Source: an uncultured Erysipelotrichaceae bacterium | GTDB lineage: Bacteria; Bacillota_I; Bacilli_A; RFN20; CAG-826 | Length of the DNA: 64,000 bases | NCBI GenBank assembly: GCA_902777015.1 | Contig: CACYSA010000002.1 | Location: forward strand, 56,656-120,655 | Direction of reading: 5' to 3' | Part shown: positions 7,715 to 15,698 of the stretch, piece after piece | Numbering within the stretch: position 1 is the stretch's first letter | How the letters are laid out: the number at the start of each line of letters is the position of its first letter | Translations under genes and position numbers: made by a program | Notes under the pieces: generated by a model | What the model was told of the DNA's origin: nothing | The model's input: the letters and a program-made list of their open reading frames with translations, nothing else | The model's database searches: none

Positions 7715-7753
7715 TTGCAAAAATGTCCCTAAAAGTATATATTAAAAGGGACA
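7715..7753 (+). promoter_or_regulatory. AbiE promoter with overlapping inverted-repeat operator
   Basis: TTGCAA (7715-7720), 17-bp spacer, TATATT (7738-7743). TGTCCCT (7724-7730) and AGGGACA (7747-7753) form an inverted repeat that overlaps the spacer and start site. AbiEi-type antitoxins are known to repress their own promoter through such repeats, so this is the probable operator. The predicted leader is about 13 nt and has no Shine-Dalgarno sequence. Confidence 0.72.
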
Positions 7754-7762
7754 AATATATAT

Positions 7763-8374
7763 ATGAATAATTCTCAAATGGCGTTAATTAAAAGCAGAAT
7801 TGAAAATCTACCTCCTGGTAGAGCTTTTGTAATTGCTGACTTTACAGATGTTGCAGATTATGAAAACGCTAAGAAATGCTTGTTAAGATTAGAAAAGAAT
7901 AATTTTATAAGAAGGATTATTAGGGGCATCTATGATAAGCCATATTTTTCAAAGCTCCTAAATGAGTATTCTTCACCTGACATTGAAGAAACAGCAAAAG
8001 CTATCGCAAGAAACTATAATTGGCAAATATCCCCAAGTAGTTCTACAGCCTTAAATCTTTTAGGACTGTCTACACAAGTCACTAACAATTATGAATATTA
8101 TAGTAGCGGACAATATAAGACATACGAAGTTGGAAAAATAACCATTAAATTCATGCATAAGTCTTCCAAGGAACTCCTTAATCTTTCGTATAAATCATCC
8201 TTAGTGGTTCAGGCTATTAAAGCGTTAGGCACTGAAATAGATAATATAATGATTCTTAAAATGCAAAAACAATTAACTGATCTAGAAAAACGAGCCCTTC
8301 TTGAAGAGGCGAGTGGTGTTACTAAGTGGATATATGAAATCATTAAGAGAATATGCACTCAGGAGGATAGATGA
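7763..8374 (+). CDS. AbiEi-like antitoxin (DUF6088 type)
   Basis: 203 aa. The N-terminal ~75 residues form a winged-helix domain of the AbiEi type (FVIADFTDVADYENAKKCLL ... IIRGIYDKP), and the rest matches DUF6088-like antitoxin proteins. It is the antitoxin and transcriptional repressor of a type IV toxin-antitoxin pair with the nucleotidyltransferase at 8371, which it overlaps by 4 bp. An inverted repeat sits in the promoter. The pair is flanked by the 69-bp repeats, pointing to acquisition as a unit. Systems of this kind stop growth of phage-infected cells or stabilise mobile DNA. Confidence 0.88.
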   Translation: MNNSQMALIKSRIENLPPGRAFVIADFTDVADYENAKKCLLRLEKNNFIRRIIRGIYDKPYFSKLLNEYSSPDIEETAKAIARNYNWQISPSSSTALNLLGLSTQVTNNYEYYSSGQYKTYEVGKITIKFMHKSSKELLNLSYKSSLVVQAIKALGTEIDNIMILKMQKQLTDLEKRALLEEASGVTKWIYEIIKRICTQEDR

Positions 8375-9372
8375 TGTATAACTTAATAAAATTATCGAAA
8401 CAAGAGTTCGATACCATTATTTTGAACACAGCCTCTAGAAGAGGTATGAGTGCTGCTATCATTGAGAAAGACTTTTGGGTTTGTATTACATTGGATTATT
8501 TATTTCATCATTGTCAATGGAAGAGCCAATTAGCCTTTAAAGGAGGAACATGCCTTTCAAAGGTTTATCATCTTATAGAAAGGTTTTCTGAAGACATTGA
8601 TTTGATTTTAGATTGGAGAGTACTTGGCTACTCTAGTGAAGAACCATGGAAAGAAAGATCTAATAATAAGCAACAAAGATTTAACGATGAATCAAAAGTA
8701 AAATTATTCACGTTTTTGAAATACCAATTTCTTCCAGAATTTGTTTCTGGCATGAGGTCGTTGCTAGGAATGCCAATCAAAGCTTTCATTGAAGATGATG
8801 ATTTAGGAACAATAGTATTTGCCTATCCATCTTCTTTTAAAGACAATTCCATTCTAAGCACCATTCGTTTAGAAATAGGTGCTTTAGCTTCCTGGATTCC
8901 ATTACAAAAAGCAACCATTAAACCTTTTGTAGCGGAAGAATATCAACAAATCTTTAATAAAAGTGAAATTGAACTACTAGCTACTACTGTAGAAAGAACA
9001 TTTTGGGAAAAAGTCACAATACTTCACCAAGAAGCTTTTAGACCAGAAGGCTCGTTAATTCCTTCACGTTATTCTAGGCATTATTATGATATCTACTGCA
9101 TGAATAAAAACGGAGTAGTGGATTCTGCTTTGAACAATCCGAAACTATTAGAAGAAGTTAGCAACTTTAAAATGAAATTCTACCCAAGGAATTGGGCGAG
9201 ATATGATTTGGCTAGAGTAGGCACTATTAAATTAGTCCCAGCGTCTCATAGTTTGTCTAGACTTAAAAAAGATTATGAAGATATGAAATCAATGATATAT
9301 GGGGAGTATCCTTCTTTTGATGAAATAATGATAGTAATCAAAAATATCGAAGAGAGAATCAATAATAAGTAA
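8371..9372 (+). CDS. AbiEii-type nucleotidyltransferase toxin
   Basis: 333 aa. The GG(S/T)xxxK...DxD signature of the AbiEii/AbiGii NTase fold is clear: FKGGTCLSKVYHLIERFSED followed by IDLIL (about 50-75). A later K(V/T)-rich helix (ERTFWEKVTILHQEA) is also family-typical. AbiEii toxins transfer nucleotides to target RNA (tRNA in a related mycobacterial enzyme). AGGAGG lies 5-7 nt before the start; ATG 8371 overlaps the antitoxin stop, and ATG 8374 is equally possible. It is the second gene of the AbiE operon. Confidence 0.92.
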   Translation: MMYNLIKLSKQEFDTIILNTASRRGMSAAIIEKDFWVCITLDYLFHHCQWKSQLAFKGGTCLSKVYHLIERFSEDIDLILDWRVLGYSSEEPWKERSNNKQQRFNDESKVKLFTFLKYQFLPEFVSGMRSLLGMPIKAFIEDDDLGTIVFAYPSSFKDNSILSTIRLEIGALASWIPLQKATIKPFVAEEYQQIFNKSEIELLATTVERTFWEKVTILHQEAFRPEGSLIPSRYSRHYYDIYCMNKNGVVDSALNNPKLLEEVSNFKMKFYPRNWARYDLARVGTIKLVPASHSLSRLKKDYEDMKSMIYGEYPSFDEIMIVIKNIEERINNK

Positions 9373-9398
9373 ATACTTCTTTGTGTTTGTTAACGTTG

Positions 9399-9467
9399 TT
9401 AACTTGTGTGTCTATCGGACACAATGGTTCAAAAGAAAGAAGCGGAGTTATCCGCTTCTTTCTTTTT
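9399..9467 (+). repeat. 69-bp direct repeat, copy 2
   Basis: Second copy of the 3' end of the large RNA, 27 bp after the AbiEii stop codon and 1846 bp from copy 1. It retains both hairpins (TGTGTC/GACACA and GAAGCGGA/TCCGCTTC) and the T-tract, so it also serves as the terminator of the AbiE operon. No other part of the RNA precedes it. Confidence 0.92.
9439..9467 (+). terminator. Terminator of the AbiE operon (within repeat copy 2)
   Basis: GAAGCGGA (9439-9446), loop GTTA, TCCGCTTC (9451-9458), then TTTCTTTTT. The stem is identical to the terminator at 7593 and the loop differs. Confidence 0.88.
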
Positions 9468-9489
9468 ATGCATACTATATAGATCTATG

Positions 9490-9566
9490 TTGCGCAAAAC
9501 AAAATGCGCAAAAGAATAGAAAATTAACTATGCATATTGAACGTGTACACGCAAGAAAGGTATATT
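9490..9566 (+). promoter_or_regulatory. Promoter and two palindromes upstream of the orphan HigA
   Basis: TTGAAC (9537-9542), 18-bp spacer, TATATT (9561-9566). The perfect palindrome CGTGTACACG (9542-9551) lies inside the spacer, where a repressor dimer would block polymerase. A second inverted repeat, TTGCGCA/TGCGCAA with an 8-bp gap, lies at 9490-9511. I infer that the HigA-like protein represses itself here. Confidence 0.6.
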
Positions 9567-9599
9567 ATTTATAAATATTATTAGAAGAGGTAATTGGCT

Positions 9600-9941
9600 A
9601 TGAAGATAGAGACACCCACAATAAGTGAGATTTTACTTGAAGAGTTTATGAAACCTCTTTCTATTTCCGCTTACAAACTTGCTAATGAAATTAATGTTCC
9701 TGTTTCTCGCATTCAAGACATCTTGCACAATCGCCGCAAAATAACCGTTGATACATCAATTAGATTAGGCATTTATTTTGGTGTATCTGATTTGTTTTTT
9801 CTTAATATCCAAAATGATATCGATTTAAGAAATGAGAAAGTTAAGAATAGTGAAGAGTATTTGAAAATTATTCCTTTAAACAAACCAGAACGATCTAAAA
9901 AAAGAGAAAACACTTTGTATAGTTCAAATAAGAGCCATTAA
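9600..9941 (+). CDS. HigA-family antitoxin-like HTH protein (orphan)
   Basis: 114 aa. Residues about 5-90 match the HigA/VapI XRE-family helix-turn-helix: TISEILLEEFMKPLSISAYK, INVPVSRIQDILHNRRKI, and DTSIRLGIYFGVSDLFFLNI. The frame could open at TTG 9594, but AGAAGAGG ends only 3 nt before it and lies at a good distance from ATG 9600, so I chose the ATG. HigA is normally preceded by its HigB toxin; here the upstream 130 bp contain only a promoter, so the toxin is missing or the gene is a stand-alone regulator. The C-terminal ~20 residues are basic and probably disordered. Confidence 0.85.
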   Translation: MKIETPTISEILLEEFMKPLSISAYKLANEINVPVSRIQDILHNRRKITVDTSIRLGIYFGVSDLFFLNIQNDIDLRNEKVKNSEEYLKIIPLNKPERSKKRENTLYSSNKSH

Positions 9942-9976
9942 CCCTTGCGATAAGCGTATGAAGAAACCGCAACTTG

Positions 9977-10005
9977 TTGATAATATGTATCATTCAGTTT
10001 AAAAT
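9977..10005 (+). promoter_or_regulatory. Promoter giving a leaderless ZIP mRNA
   Basis: TTGATA (9977-9982), exactly 17 bp, TAAAAT (10000-10005). Transcription would begin around 10012, with the ATG at 10015. Confidence 0.65.
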
Positions 10006-10014
10006 ACTCGAGGT

Positions 10015-10809
10015 ATGAATTACTGGATGATTACACTTTGCATATTAATTCCATTAGTGGGCACCACCCTTGGTAGTGCGATGGTTTTCTTTTTGAAAAA
10101 GGAAATCAATCCAAGATTACAAAAGGTTCTATTAGGTTTCGCTAGTGGTGTGATGATTGCCGCTTCTATATGGTCACTTCTTCAACCAGCAATTAATTCG
10201 TTTGAAAAAGGTGATTTTAGAATGTGGTTATATCCCGCGATTGGTTTTATCTTCGGTGTGGGATTTATGCTTCTTCTCGACTATTTAGTACCGCATATGC
10301 ATATGAATAATGAAGAAGAAGGTGTCAGGAAGAATAAATTAAGTAAAACATTTAAGATGTTATTAGCAGTTACTCTTCATAATATTCCTGAAGGTTTAGC
10401 GGTTGGTGTCGTTATTGCTTCATTTATCGTTGCTCAAAAGAACGGTACACCTATTAATCAAAATGCCATGTTAACCTTATCAATTGGTATGGCAATACAA
10501 AACTTCCCAGAAGGGGCAATTGTCTCTATGCCACTTAAAGAAGAAGGATTATCTAAAGGAAGAGCGTTCTTATATGGCTTTATATCAGGTGTAGTTGAAC
10601 CAATTGCCGCGGTATTAGCGATATTAGTAACGGTATTTGTTAATATGATTCTTCCATTTGTTCTTGCCTTTGCGGCAGGCGTGATGATTTATGTCGTCGT
10701 AGAAGAATTAATACCAGAAGCTAATGAAGGTGGGCACTCTAACTTAGCCACAATCGGTTTGGCAGTGGGCTTTGTGCTCATGATGGTATTAGATATTGCA
10801 TTAGGCTAA
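10015..10809 (+). CDS. ZIP-family metal (zinc) transporter
   Basis: 264 aa with about eight membrane segments. The metal-site helices are present: HNIPEG at 122-127 and QNFPEG at 162-167 (the paired (H/N)xxPEG motifs of TM4 and TM5), plus VVEELIPEA near 230. A His-rich stretch PHMHMNN (93-99) lies in the cytoplasmic loop. The length fits the GufA/ZupT-like branch, which imports zinc or other divalent metals. GAGG lies only 1 nt from the ATG, and the promoter indicates an almost leaderless transcript. Transcribed alone; a hairpin terminator follows. Confidence 0.92.
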   Translation: MNYWMITLCILIPLVGTTLGSAMVFFLKKEINPRLQKVLLGFASGVMIAASIWSLLQPAINSFEKGDFRMWLYPAIGFIFGVGFMLLLDYLVPHMHMNNEEEGVRKNKLSKTFKMLLAVTLHNIPEGLAVGVVIASFIVAQKNGTPINQNAMLTLSIGMAIQNFPEGAIVSMPLKEEGLSKGRAFLYGFISGVVEPIAAVLAILVTVFVNMILPFVLAFAAGVMIYVVVEELIPEANEGGHSNLATIGLAVGFVLMMVLDIALG

Positions 10810-10819
10810 TATAATAAAA

Positions 10820-10855
10820 GGCCACTTTCTAGCAAGTAAGTGGCCATTATTTGTT
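10820..10855. terminator. Bidirectional terminator between convergent genes
   Basis: GGCCACTT (10820-10827) pairs with AAGTGGCC (10838-10845) around a 10-nt loop. T-rich sequence follows on the plus strand (ATTATTTGTTTT), and TTTTATTATA follows on the minus strand, so it can serve both the ZIP gene and the small gene at 10866. Confidence 0.8.
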
Positions 10856-10865
10856 TTGAAGAGAA

Positions 10866-11087
10866 TTAGGCTCTACTAATTCTGAAGCGATTATCGTAGT
10901 CGTAGATGTAGGCGATATCATGCTTGTTGTCATTGACGAAATATTCTTCGTTGACTTTAAGATCAAGCAATTGATGACGGCTATAGTAGTTGAAGATGTA
11001 ATTAATCGCGGAGTTTCTAGAATGGAACTTTCTATGGAAATTAATGTATCTTCCTTCTACGACGGCTTCTAATGAATACTTTTTCAT
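10866..11087 (-). CDS. Small hypothetical protein (73 aa)
   Basis: Not recognised. 73 aa, soluble, rich in Tyr, Asn and Arg, with pI likely above 8; no signal or membrane segment. Support for a real gene: AGAGG about 11 nt before the ATG on the minus strand, a promoter (TTGACA, 16 bp, TATTAT) further upstream, a terminator just after the stop, and no competing gene on the other strand. Confidence 0.7.
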   Translation of the reverse strand: MKKYSLEAVVEGRYINFHRKFHSRNSAINYIFNYYSRHQLLDLKVNEEYFVNDNKHDIAYIYDYDNRFRISRA

Positions 11088-11159
11088 CTACAAGAATACC
11101 TCTTTTCTATAGCCTTTTTACGTCTTGCTTAGGACGAGGTATCCTCAAGTGAATACTAT

Positions 11160-11187
11160 ATAATAGTCCTTTTTTTGAGACTGTCAA
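11160..11187 (-). promoter_or_regulatory. Promoter of the 73-aa gene
   Basis: On the minus strand: TTGACA (11187-11182), 16-bp spacer, TATTAT (11165-11160). The ~65-nt leader contains a small hairpin (CGTC/GACG, about 11120-11136). Confidence 0.65.
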
Positions 11188-11221
11188 TCAAAATGACAAT
11201 AGTTTTTACAAAAATGTGATA

Positions 11222-11227
11222 TATAAT
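11222..11227 (+). promoter_or_regulatory. -10 box of the hydrolase operon
   Basis: TATAAT at 11222-11227, 10 bp before ATG 11238, so the transcript has at most a few leader bases. No convincing -35 hexamer at 17 bp. Confidence 0.5.
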
Positions 11228-11237
11228 ATATCAATAT

Positions 11238-12200
11238 ATGATAGCGATTATTATTTCCAGTATTGTTTTAGGTATATTATTATTCCTCTTCCTAGTGGTC
11301 TATATTTTATATCGCATTACATACTATTCACCTTTTAGAAAACAATTATGTGATTTTGAATTACAAAGATCAAAAAATTACAAATCATATCCACCTTTAA
11401 GAAAAGACTTAACTGATAAATTCATGGCTAGAGCCTATGAAGACGCTTTTATTGAATCATTTGATAAATTAAGATTACACGCTAGAGTATTTACAGTTAG
11501 AGGGGCAAATAATAGAGTTGCTATCTTATGTCATGGATATAGAGGAACAGCCTATCGTGATTTTGACGCGGCCTCTAAAACATTAATAGAACTTAAATAT
11601 AACGTCATCTTAATTGATCAAAGAGCGCATGGCCTTAGTGATGGTCATAAGATTACTTTTGGTATTAGAGAATCACAAGACTTGTTATCTTGGATTAAAT
11701 ACGCGAAAGATAAATTTGGTCAAGAATTAGAATTAGTGTTATTTGGGGTATCAATGGGTGGACATACTGTTTTAAATATCGCTGATAAAGTAGATGAAAA
11801 TGTCCGAATCATTGCTGATAGTCCATATACATCTCCAAGAACAATATTAAGAAATTCTATTAAACAAATACATTTACCAAGGTTTATTGTTTATCCACTT
11901 GTTAATTTAGCTTCTATCATCTATACCCATGAAAATATGAACCGTAATAATCTCGTGGAATCATTAAAAGATAGTAAAAATGAAATATTAATCATTCACG
12001 GTACAGAAGATAAAGTCGTACCTTATGAAGATAGCATGTTATTATCCGCGAAATATAATCGCAGAATTAGATATGAATTATTTAAAGGTGGTCATCATTG
12101 CACATCATATCTCGTGGATTATGAAAGATATGTGCAAGTAATTAAAGATTTCCTTACTCAACGTGTATACTATTACCAAGGAAAATTATTTGATGAATAA
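11238..12200 (+). CDS. Membrane-anchored alpha/beta hydrolase
   Basis: 320 aa. One N-terminal membrane segment (about 2-27) then an alpha/beta-hydrolase fold. Seen: the oxyanion-site LCHGYRG, nucleophile elbow GVSMGG with Ser at about 174, Asp in HGTEDKV (about 257), and catalytic His in GGHH (about 285). The pattern is that of the YqkD-like serine hydrolases; the substrate is unknown. The gene has no leader or ribosome site (-10 box 10 bp upstream). It overlaps the following lipoprotein gene by 8 bp and so is the first gene of an operon with it and a VanZ-like gene. Confidence 0.9.
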   Translation: MIAIIISSIVLGILLFLFLVVYILYRITYYSPFRKQLCDFELQRSKNYKSYPPLRKDLTDKFMARAYEDAFIESFDKLRLHARVFTVRGANNRVAILCHGYRGTAYRDFDAASKTLIELKYNVILIDQRAHGLSDGHKITFGIRESQDLLSWIKYAKDKFGQELELVLFGVSMGGHTVLNIADKVDENVRIIADSPYTSPRTILRNSIKQIHLPRFIVYPLVNLASIIYTHENMNRNNLVESLKDSKNEILIIHGTEDKVVPYEDSMLLSAKYNRRIRYELFKGGHHCTSYLVDYERYVQVIKDFLTQRVYYYQGKLFDE

Positions 12201-13977
12201 AAAGCTTTTAATGACTTTACCAATAATTGCTTTATTATCATTCGCCTCTTGTCAAAACAATAACAAAGGTAGTGGTTCTTCTTTTTCTTTGATTCCTCAA
12301 ATTAGTGATAATACATCCGCGACTAATATTCCTTCAATATCAGTACCAGATCCAGCTTCAATTAATTCACCTTATATTGTTGATGAATTTAACTTAGTGA
12401 CAAGCGATGGCGCTTTCACTAATGAAAATAACATCTATAAAATAACTAAAGCAGGTACATATACCGCGAGTGGCGCTCTAGTGGGGCAAATTGTTATTAA
12501 TGCTTCTGAAGATGATAAAGTCATCATCATCCTTAATAATGCTTATATTAGTTATGATAAAGATTCACCTATTAAGGCTATTAATGCGGATGAAATAACG
12601 ATTAATGTTAAAGACGGTAGTGAAAATCTCATCAAAGATTTAAGAAAAAATAAAACTGTGGAAGACGCGACTGTTGGAGAAGGAGCGATTAACGCTAAAG
12701 TTGATTTAAAGATTAAAGGCACAGGGTTATTAGTTATTGAAGGCAATTATAATAACGGCTTACATACTTCTGATGATTTAAAAGTGCAAGAAGCCACAAT
12801 TAAATCAACAGCCTATAATAACGCTTTAAAAGGTAACGATAGTGTCACTATTACAAGTGGTACTGTTTATGCGATTAGTCAAAATGGTCAAGGTATCAAG
12901 ACTAAAAATAGTGATGTCTCTTCTAAAGGAAACCAAAGAGGCAATATTGATATTAATGGTGGTACTGTTTATATCGATAGTGTTTATGATGCCCTTGACG
13001 CTTCATATAACGTTAATATCGACCAAAAATCAAATACATATCCAACGGTAGTTAATATTAAGACTGGTAATAACTCTACATATAAAGCTAATTATGATAA
13101 AGTCACATCCGCGAAAGCCATCAAAGCGGATAATATCATTAATATCAATAATGGCTATATCACTTTAGCGGCATCTGATGACGCTGTTCACGCTAATTAT
13201 GGTGCTTCTTTAGATAATGGTGCTACTGGTATTGGTAATGTAAATATCAATAACGGTACGCTTTTAATTGCTTCAGGTGATGATGCAATCCACGCTGATA
13301 ACACATTATCTATCGCTGGTGGTAATATCGTTATCGCTGGTTCTAATGAAGGCTTAGAAGCTAATCATATTAATATTAGTGGTGGTGATACACATATATA
13401 TGGCAAAGATGATGGTATCAATGCTTCTAAAAAGATTAATGAAACACCCACTATAGAAGTTAGTGGTGGTTATTTAGATATCAGTGTCGCTAATGGCGAT
13501 ACAGACGCGATTGATTCTAATGGCTCATTTACCCAAACTGGCGGTGTCATTGTTTCTCGTGGTAGCCCAGGTGTTAAAGGTTCAAGAATGTCTACAGCCT
13601 TAGACTGTGATGGCGTGGCCACGATAAGTGGTGGCACTTTTATTGCCTTCAATGGTTTAGAAAAACAACCAACTATTACTAGTAATATTTATAAAGCCGC
13701 TACTTTATCCAATAGTGCTTCTGATCAACCAGGTGGTAACCCTCCTGGTGGTGACCATAAACCAAAACATTTAGATAATAGCGCTCCAAGTTCATTTGAA
13801 GCGGGTAATTATAAATTAAGTGGTAAAGGTATTGGTATATCTTTTGTTAACAATTATCAATATGGTAGCTTTACTATTTATTCATCATTATTAACACTTA
13901 ATGAAACATATACATTATTTAGAGAAGATAGTGCTTTATTAAGTTGGGAACAATTCTCCGTTAACGTCACTATCTAA
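12193..13977 (+). CDS. Cthe_2159-type beta-helix lipoprotein (second copy)
   Basis: 594 aa from ATG 12193; the frame opens earlier at 12163, but the signal peptide MNKKLLMTLPIIALLSF starts at 12193. The lipobox cysteine is residue 20 (FASC). No Ig domain; the beta-helix repeats (SDDAVHANYGA, GDDAIHADN, KDDGINASK) parallel those of the protein at 3871 and are clearly paralogous. A Pro/Gly/Lys loop (DQPGGNPPGGDHKPKH) precedes a C-terminal beta domain (about 530-594). Probably a cell-surface protein binding acidic polysaccharide. It overlaps the hydrolase stop by 8 bp and is followed after 8 bp by a VanZ-like gene. Confidence 0.88.
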   Translation: MNKKLLMTLPIIALLSFASCQNNNKGSGSSFSLIPQISDNTSATNIPSISVPDPASINSPYIVDEFNLVTSDGAFTNENNIYKITKAGTYTASGALVGQIVINASEDDKVIIILNNAYISYDKDSPIKAINADEITINVKDGSENLIKDLRKNKTVEDATVGEGAINAKVDLKIKGTGLLVIEGNYNNGLHTSDDLKVQEATIKSTAYNNALKGNDSVTITSGTVYAISQNGQGIKTKNSDVSSKGNQRGNIDINGGTVYIDSVYDALDASYNVNIDQKSNTYPTVVNIKTGNNSTYKANYDKVTSAKAIKADNIININNGYITLAASDDAVHANYGASLDNGATGIGNVNINNGTLLIASGDDAIHADNTLSIAGGNIVIAGSNEGLEANHINISGGDTHIYGKDDGINASKKINETPTIEVSGGYLDISVANGDTDAIDSNGSFTQTGGVIVSRGSPGVKGSRMSTALDCDGVATISGGTFIAFNGLEKQPTITSNIYKAATLSNSASDQPGGNPPGGDHKPKHLDNSAPSSFEAGNYKLSGKGIGISFVNNYQYGSFTIYSSLLTLNETYTLFREDSALLSWEQFSVNVTI

Positions 13978-13985
13978 ATACCAAC

Positions 13986-14519
13986 ATGAATAAAAATAAA
14001 AAAGACTTAATATTAACCATTATCTTTACCGTTTTAGCGGTATCTATAAATGTCTATATTATTTATCATTCTTGTTTAAGCGGTTCTGATAGTAGTGAAG
14101 CTTCAAAAGGCGTAGTGGATATATTAAAAGATTTCATTAACTTCTTTAAAGCGGATACGATTAACGCTTCTAATTATGATGCTTTTTCTGGTTTTATTAG
14201 AAAAGCAGTGGGTCATTTTGGTTTATTTGTTATAAGTGGCTTATTAACATCAATATCCTTATACTTTTGGTTAAAAGACCTCAGATGGTATAAGTTTTAT
14301 TACGGAATTATTATTAGTTTCTCTTTTGGTGTCCTTCTTGCCTCAATAACGGAAATCATCCAACTTAATGTTCCTAATAGAAGTGGTGAATTCACTGATG
14401 TGTTAATTGATTCATCTGGTTATTTATTAGGTTTAGGTATTATTGTGATAATCGTGTTCTTGGTTATTAGGCATAAAACCAAAAAGAATCAGGTTAACAA
14501 AGAATCTATGAGTGAATAG
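13986..14519 (+). CDS. VanZ-like membrane protein
   Basis: 177 aa with four membrane segments (about 8-27, 74-92, 105-125, 140-160). The VanZ-family core is seen: RKAVGHFGLF, the E/Q pair in TEIIQL, and RSGEFTDVLIDSSGYLLG. VanZ itself gives low-level teicoplanin resistance, but most family members have unknown functions at the cell envelope. Last gene of the hydrolase/lipoprotein operon; its 3' end overlaps the convergent ORF6N gene by 31 bp. Confidence 0.9.
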   Translation: MNKNKKDLILTIIFTVLAVSINVYIIYHSCLSGSDSSEASKGVVDILKDFINFFKADTINASNYDAFSGFIRKAVGHFGLFVISGLLTSISLYFWLKDLRWYKFYYGIIISFSFGVLLASITEIIQLNVPNRSGEFTDVLIDSSGYLLGLGIIVIIVFLVIRHKTKKNQVNKESMSE

Positions 14520-15586
14520 CATATCTCTTTATCACCTACATCTAATATCATTGTTATCTTATTGCCAGCGTCTTTACTAGATGAACCACTCATATAGATC
14601 TTTTCGTTATCACTCTTATAATCAATAGCGATATATCTATCGTGGCATCTATTATTGCTAGGTTTTATAGCGACTTTTAAATCGCTTTCTTTTATAAAGT
14701 CTTCTAGGTATTCATCTGTCACTGGATTATTAGAAACATTATCCGAGATGATAGTGATACCAACTCCTTTGTTCGCAGACAGTAATAGATGCAGCGTTTT
14801 TATGCTTATATAATCATCAATAACAATAATGGAAGATTTAGCTAAGGAATATATTGTTTGATAGGCAAGGTCCGCTTCAATTTTTTGACCGTCCATAATA
14901 GCAAATCTCTTATACGTAGACGGATCGATAAAGTTGTTCATAATTATATCTAATTTGCTTTCGACACTTTCGAATCGCTTATCGTAATCCGCAAACTTCT
15001 TGCTAATCATAAATGAGTTATTAGATATCAAAGCATTTTCGACTATATAGTCTTTCATTTTCTTAAATAGGCGTATTAAAGCCTTACTTTGTTTAATGGC
15101 TAGACCGCCCTTAAGGACAGTCATTAACATATAGACGCCTTGTTCAGTGAAGACGTAGGGGAGATAAGTTCTCCCTCCTTTTATTCCTTTTGTTTGAATT
15201 TTCGTGTCCAAAAAAACTGACTTCGATGTGAACTTGTCGATTGCGGTTGATTTTTGTAACCCCGATAAATAGTCATCAATCGTGGTAACAAATTGTGACC
15301 TCGATAAATCATTGGAATCTATTGAAATAAAATCGTTGTCTAATCTTGAAGTCGATTTTTGTAACTTCAATATTGATTCAAGCTCAGTTTTTGAAATCTG
15401 AAAATAAAAGTCTTCATCAAACCTCTTGATGTTTCGCTTGACTTGCTGATTAAACGTTTTTGTTTCGTATCCGTATATTCTAGCCAAATCGAAGTCAAAC
15501 ATTACTCTTTGGCCTCTTACTATATAAATCATGGATTTGATACTCTCTTGGGTTAATTCTAATTCTTTAAAATCTTCATCGGTCAT
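14489..15586 (-). CDS. ORF6N-domain protein with PLD-like C-terminal domain
   Basis: 365 aa. Residues about 12-72 are a typical ORF6N domain (IKSMIYIVRGQRVMFDFDLA ... NIKRFDEDFYFQ), and YLPYVFTEQG follows at 141-150. Between them lie three short degenerate repeats (LQKSTSRLD 75-83, SRSQFVTTID 95-104, LQKSTAIDKF 110-119). The C-terminal 130 residues carry HDRYIAID, an HxK(x4)D phospholipase-D-type motif with Arg for Lys, followed by SGSSSKDAG. ORF6N proteins come from phages and defence or toxin loci; the role is uncertain. GGAGG lies 8 nt before the start. Convergent with the VanZ-like gene. Confidence 0.88.
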   Translation of the reverse strand: MTDEDFKELELTQESIKSMIYIVRGQRVMFDFDLARIYGYETKTFNQQVKRNIKRFDEDFYFQISKTELESILKLQKSTSRLDNDFISIDSNDLSRSQFVTTIDDYLSGLQKSTAIDKFTSKSVFLDTKIQTKGIKGGRTYLPYVFTEQGVYMLMTVLKGGLAIKQSKALIRLFKKMKDYIVENALISNNSFMISKKFADYDKRFESVESKLDIIMNNFIDPSTYKRFAIMDGQKIEADLAYQTIYSLAKSSIIVIDDYISIKTLHLLLSANKGVGITIISDNVSNNPVTDEYLEDFIKESDLKVAIKPSNNRCHDRYIAIDYKSDNEKIYMSGSSSKDAGNKITMILDVGDKEICYSLIDSLLT

Positions 15587-15698
15587 AAAAATGCCTCCTA
15601 TATATTAAGTAGGGAAGAAAAAGCAATTTTGTCCAAAAAAGTTATATAAACTTAAATTATTAATTTTGCTATTAGCAAATGAGTGTGGCATTATATAA

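Noticed and set aside
7560..7754. Short reading frames on both strands after the large RNA
   Set aside because: They run through the terminator and the AbiE promoter/operator; no ribosome sites or similarity.
7553..9467. Integron attC-like sites
   Set aside because: The repeats contain hairpins and GTTAAC-like bases, but no integron integrase, no R'/R'' box pairs and no extrahelical bases were visible; they are better explained as a duplicated RNA 3' end.
9383..9574. 63-codon reading frame after AbiEii
   Set aside because: It is simply the translation of the 69-bp repeat, terminator and HigA promoter.
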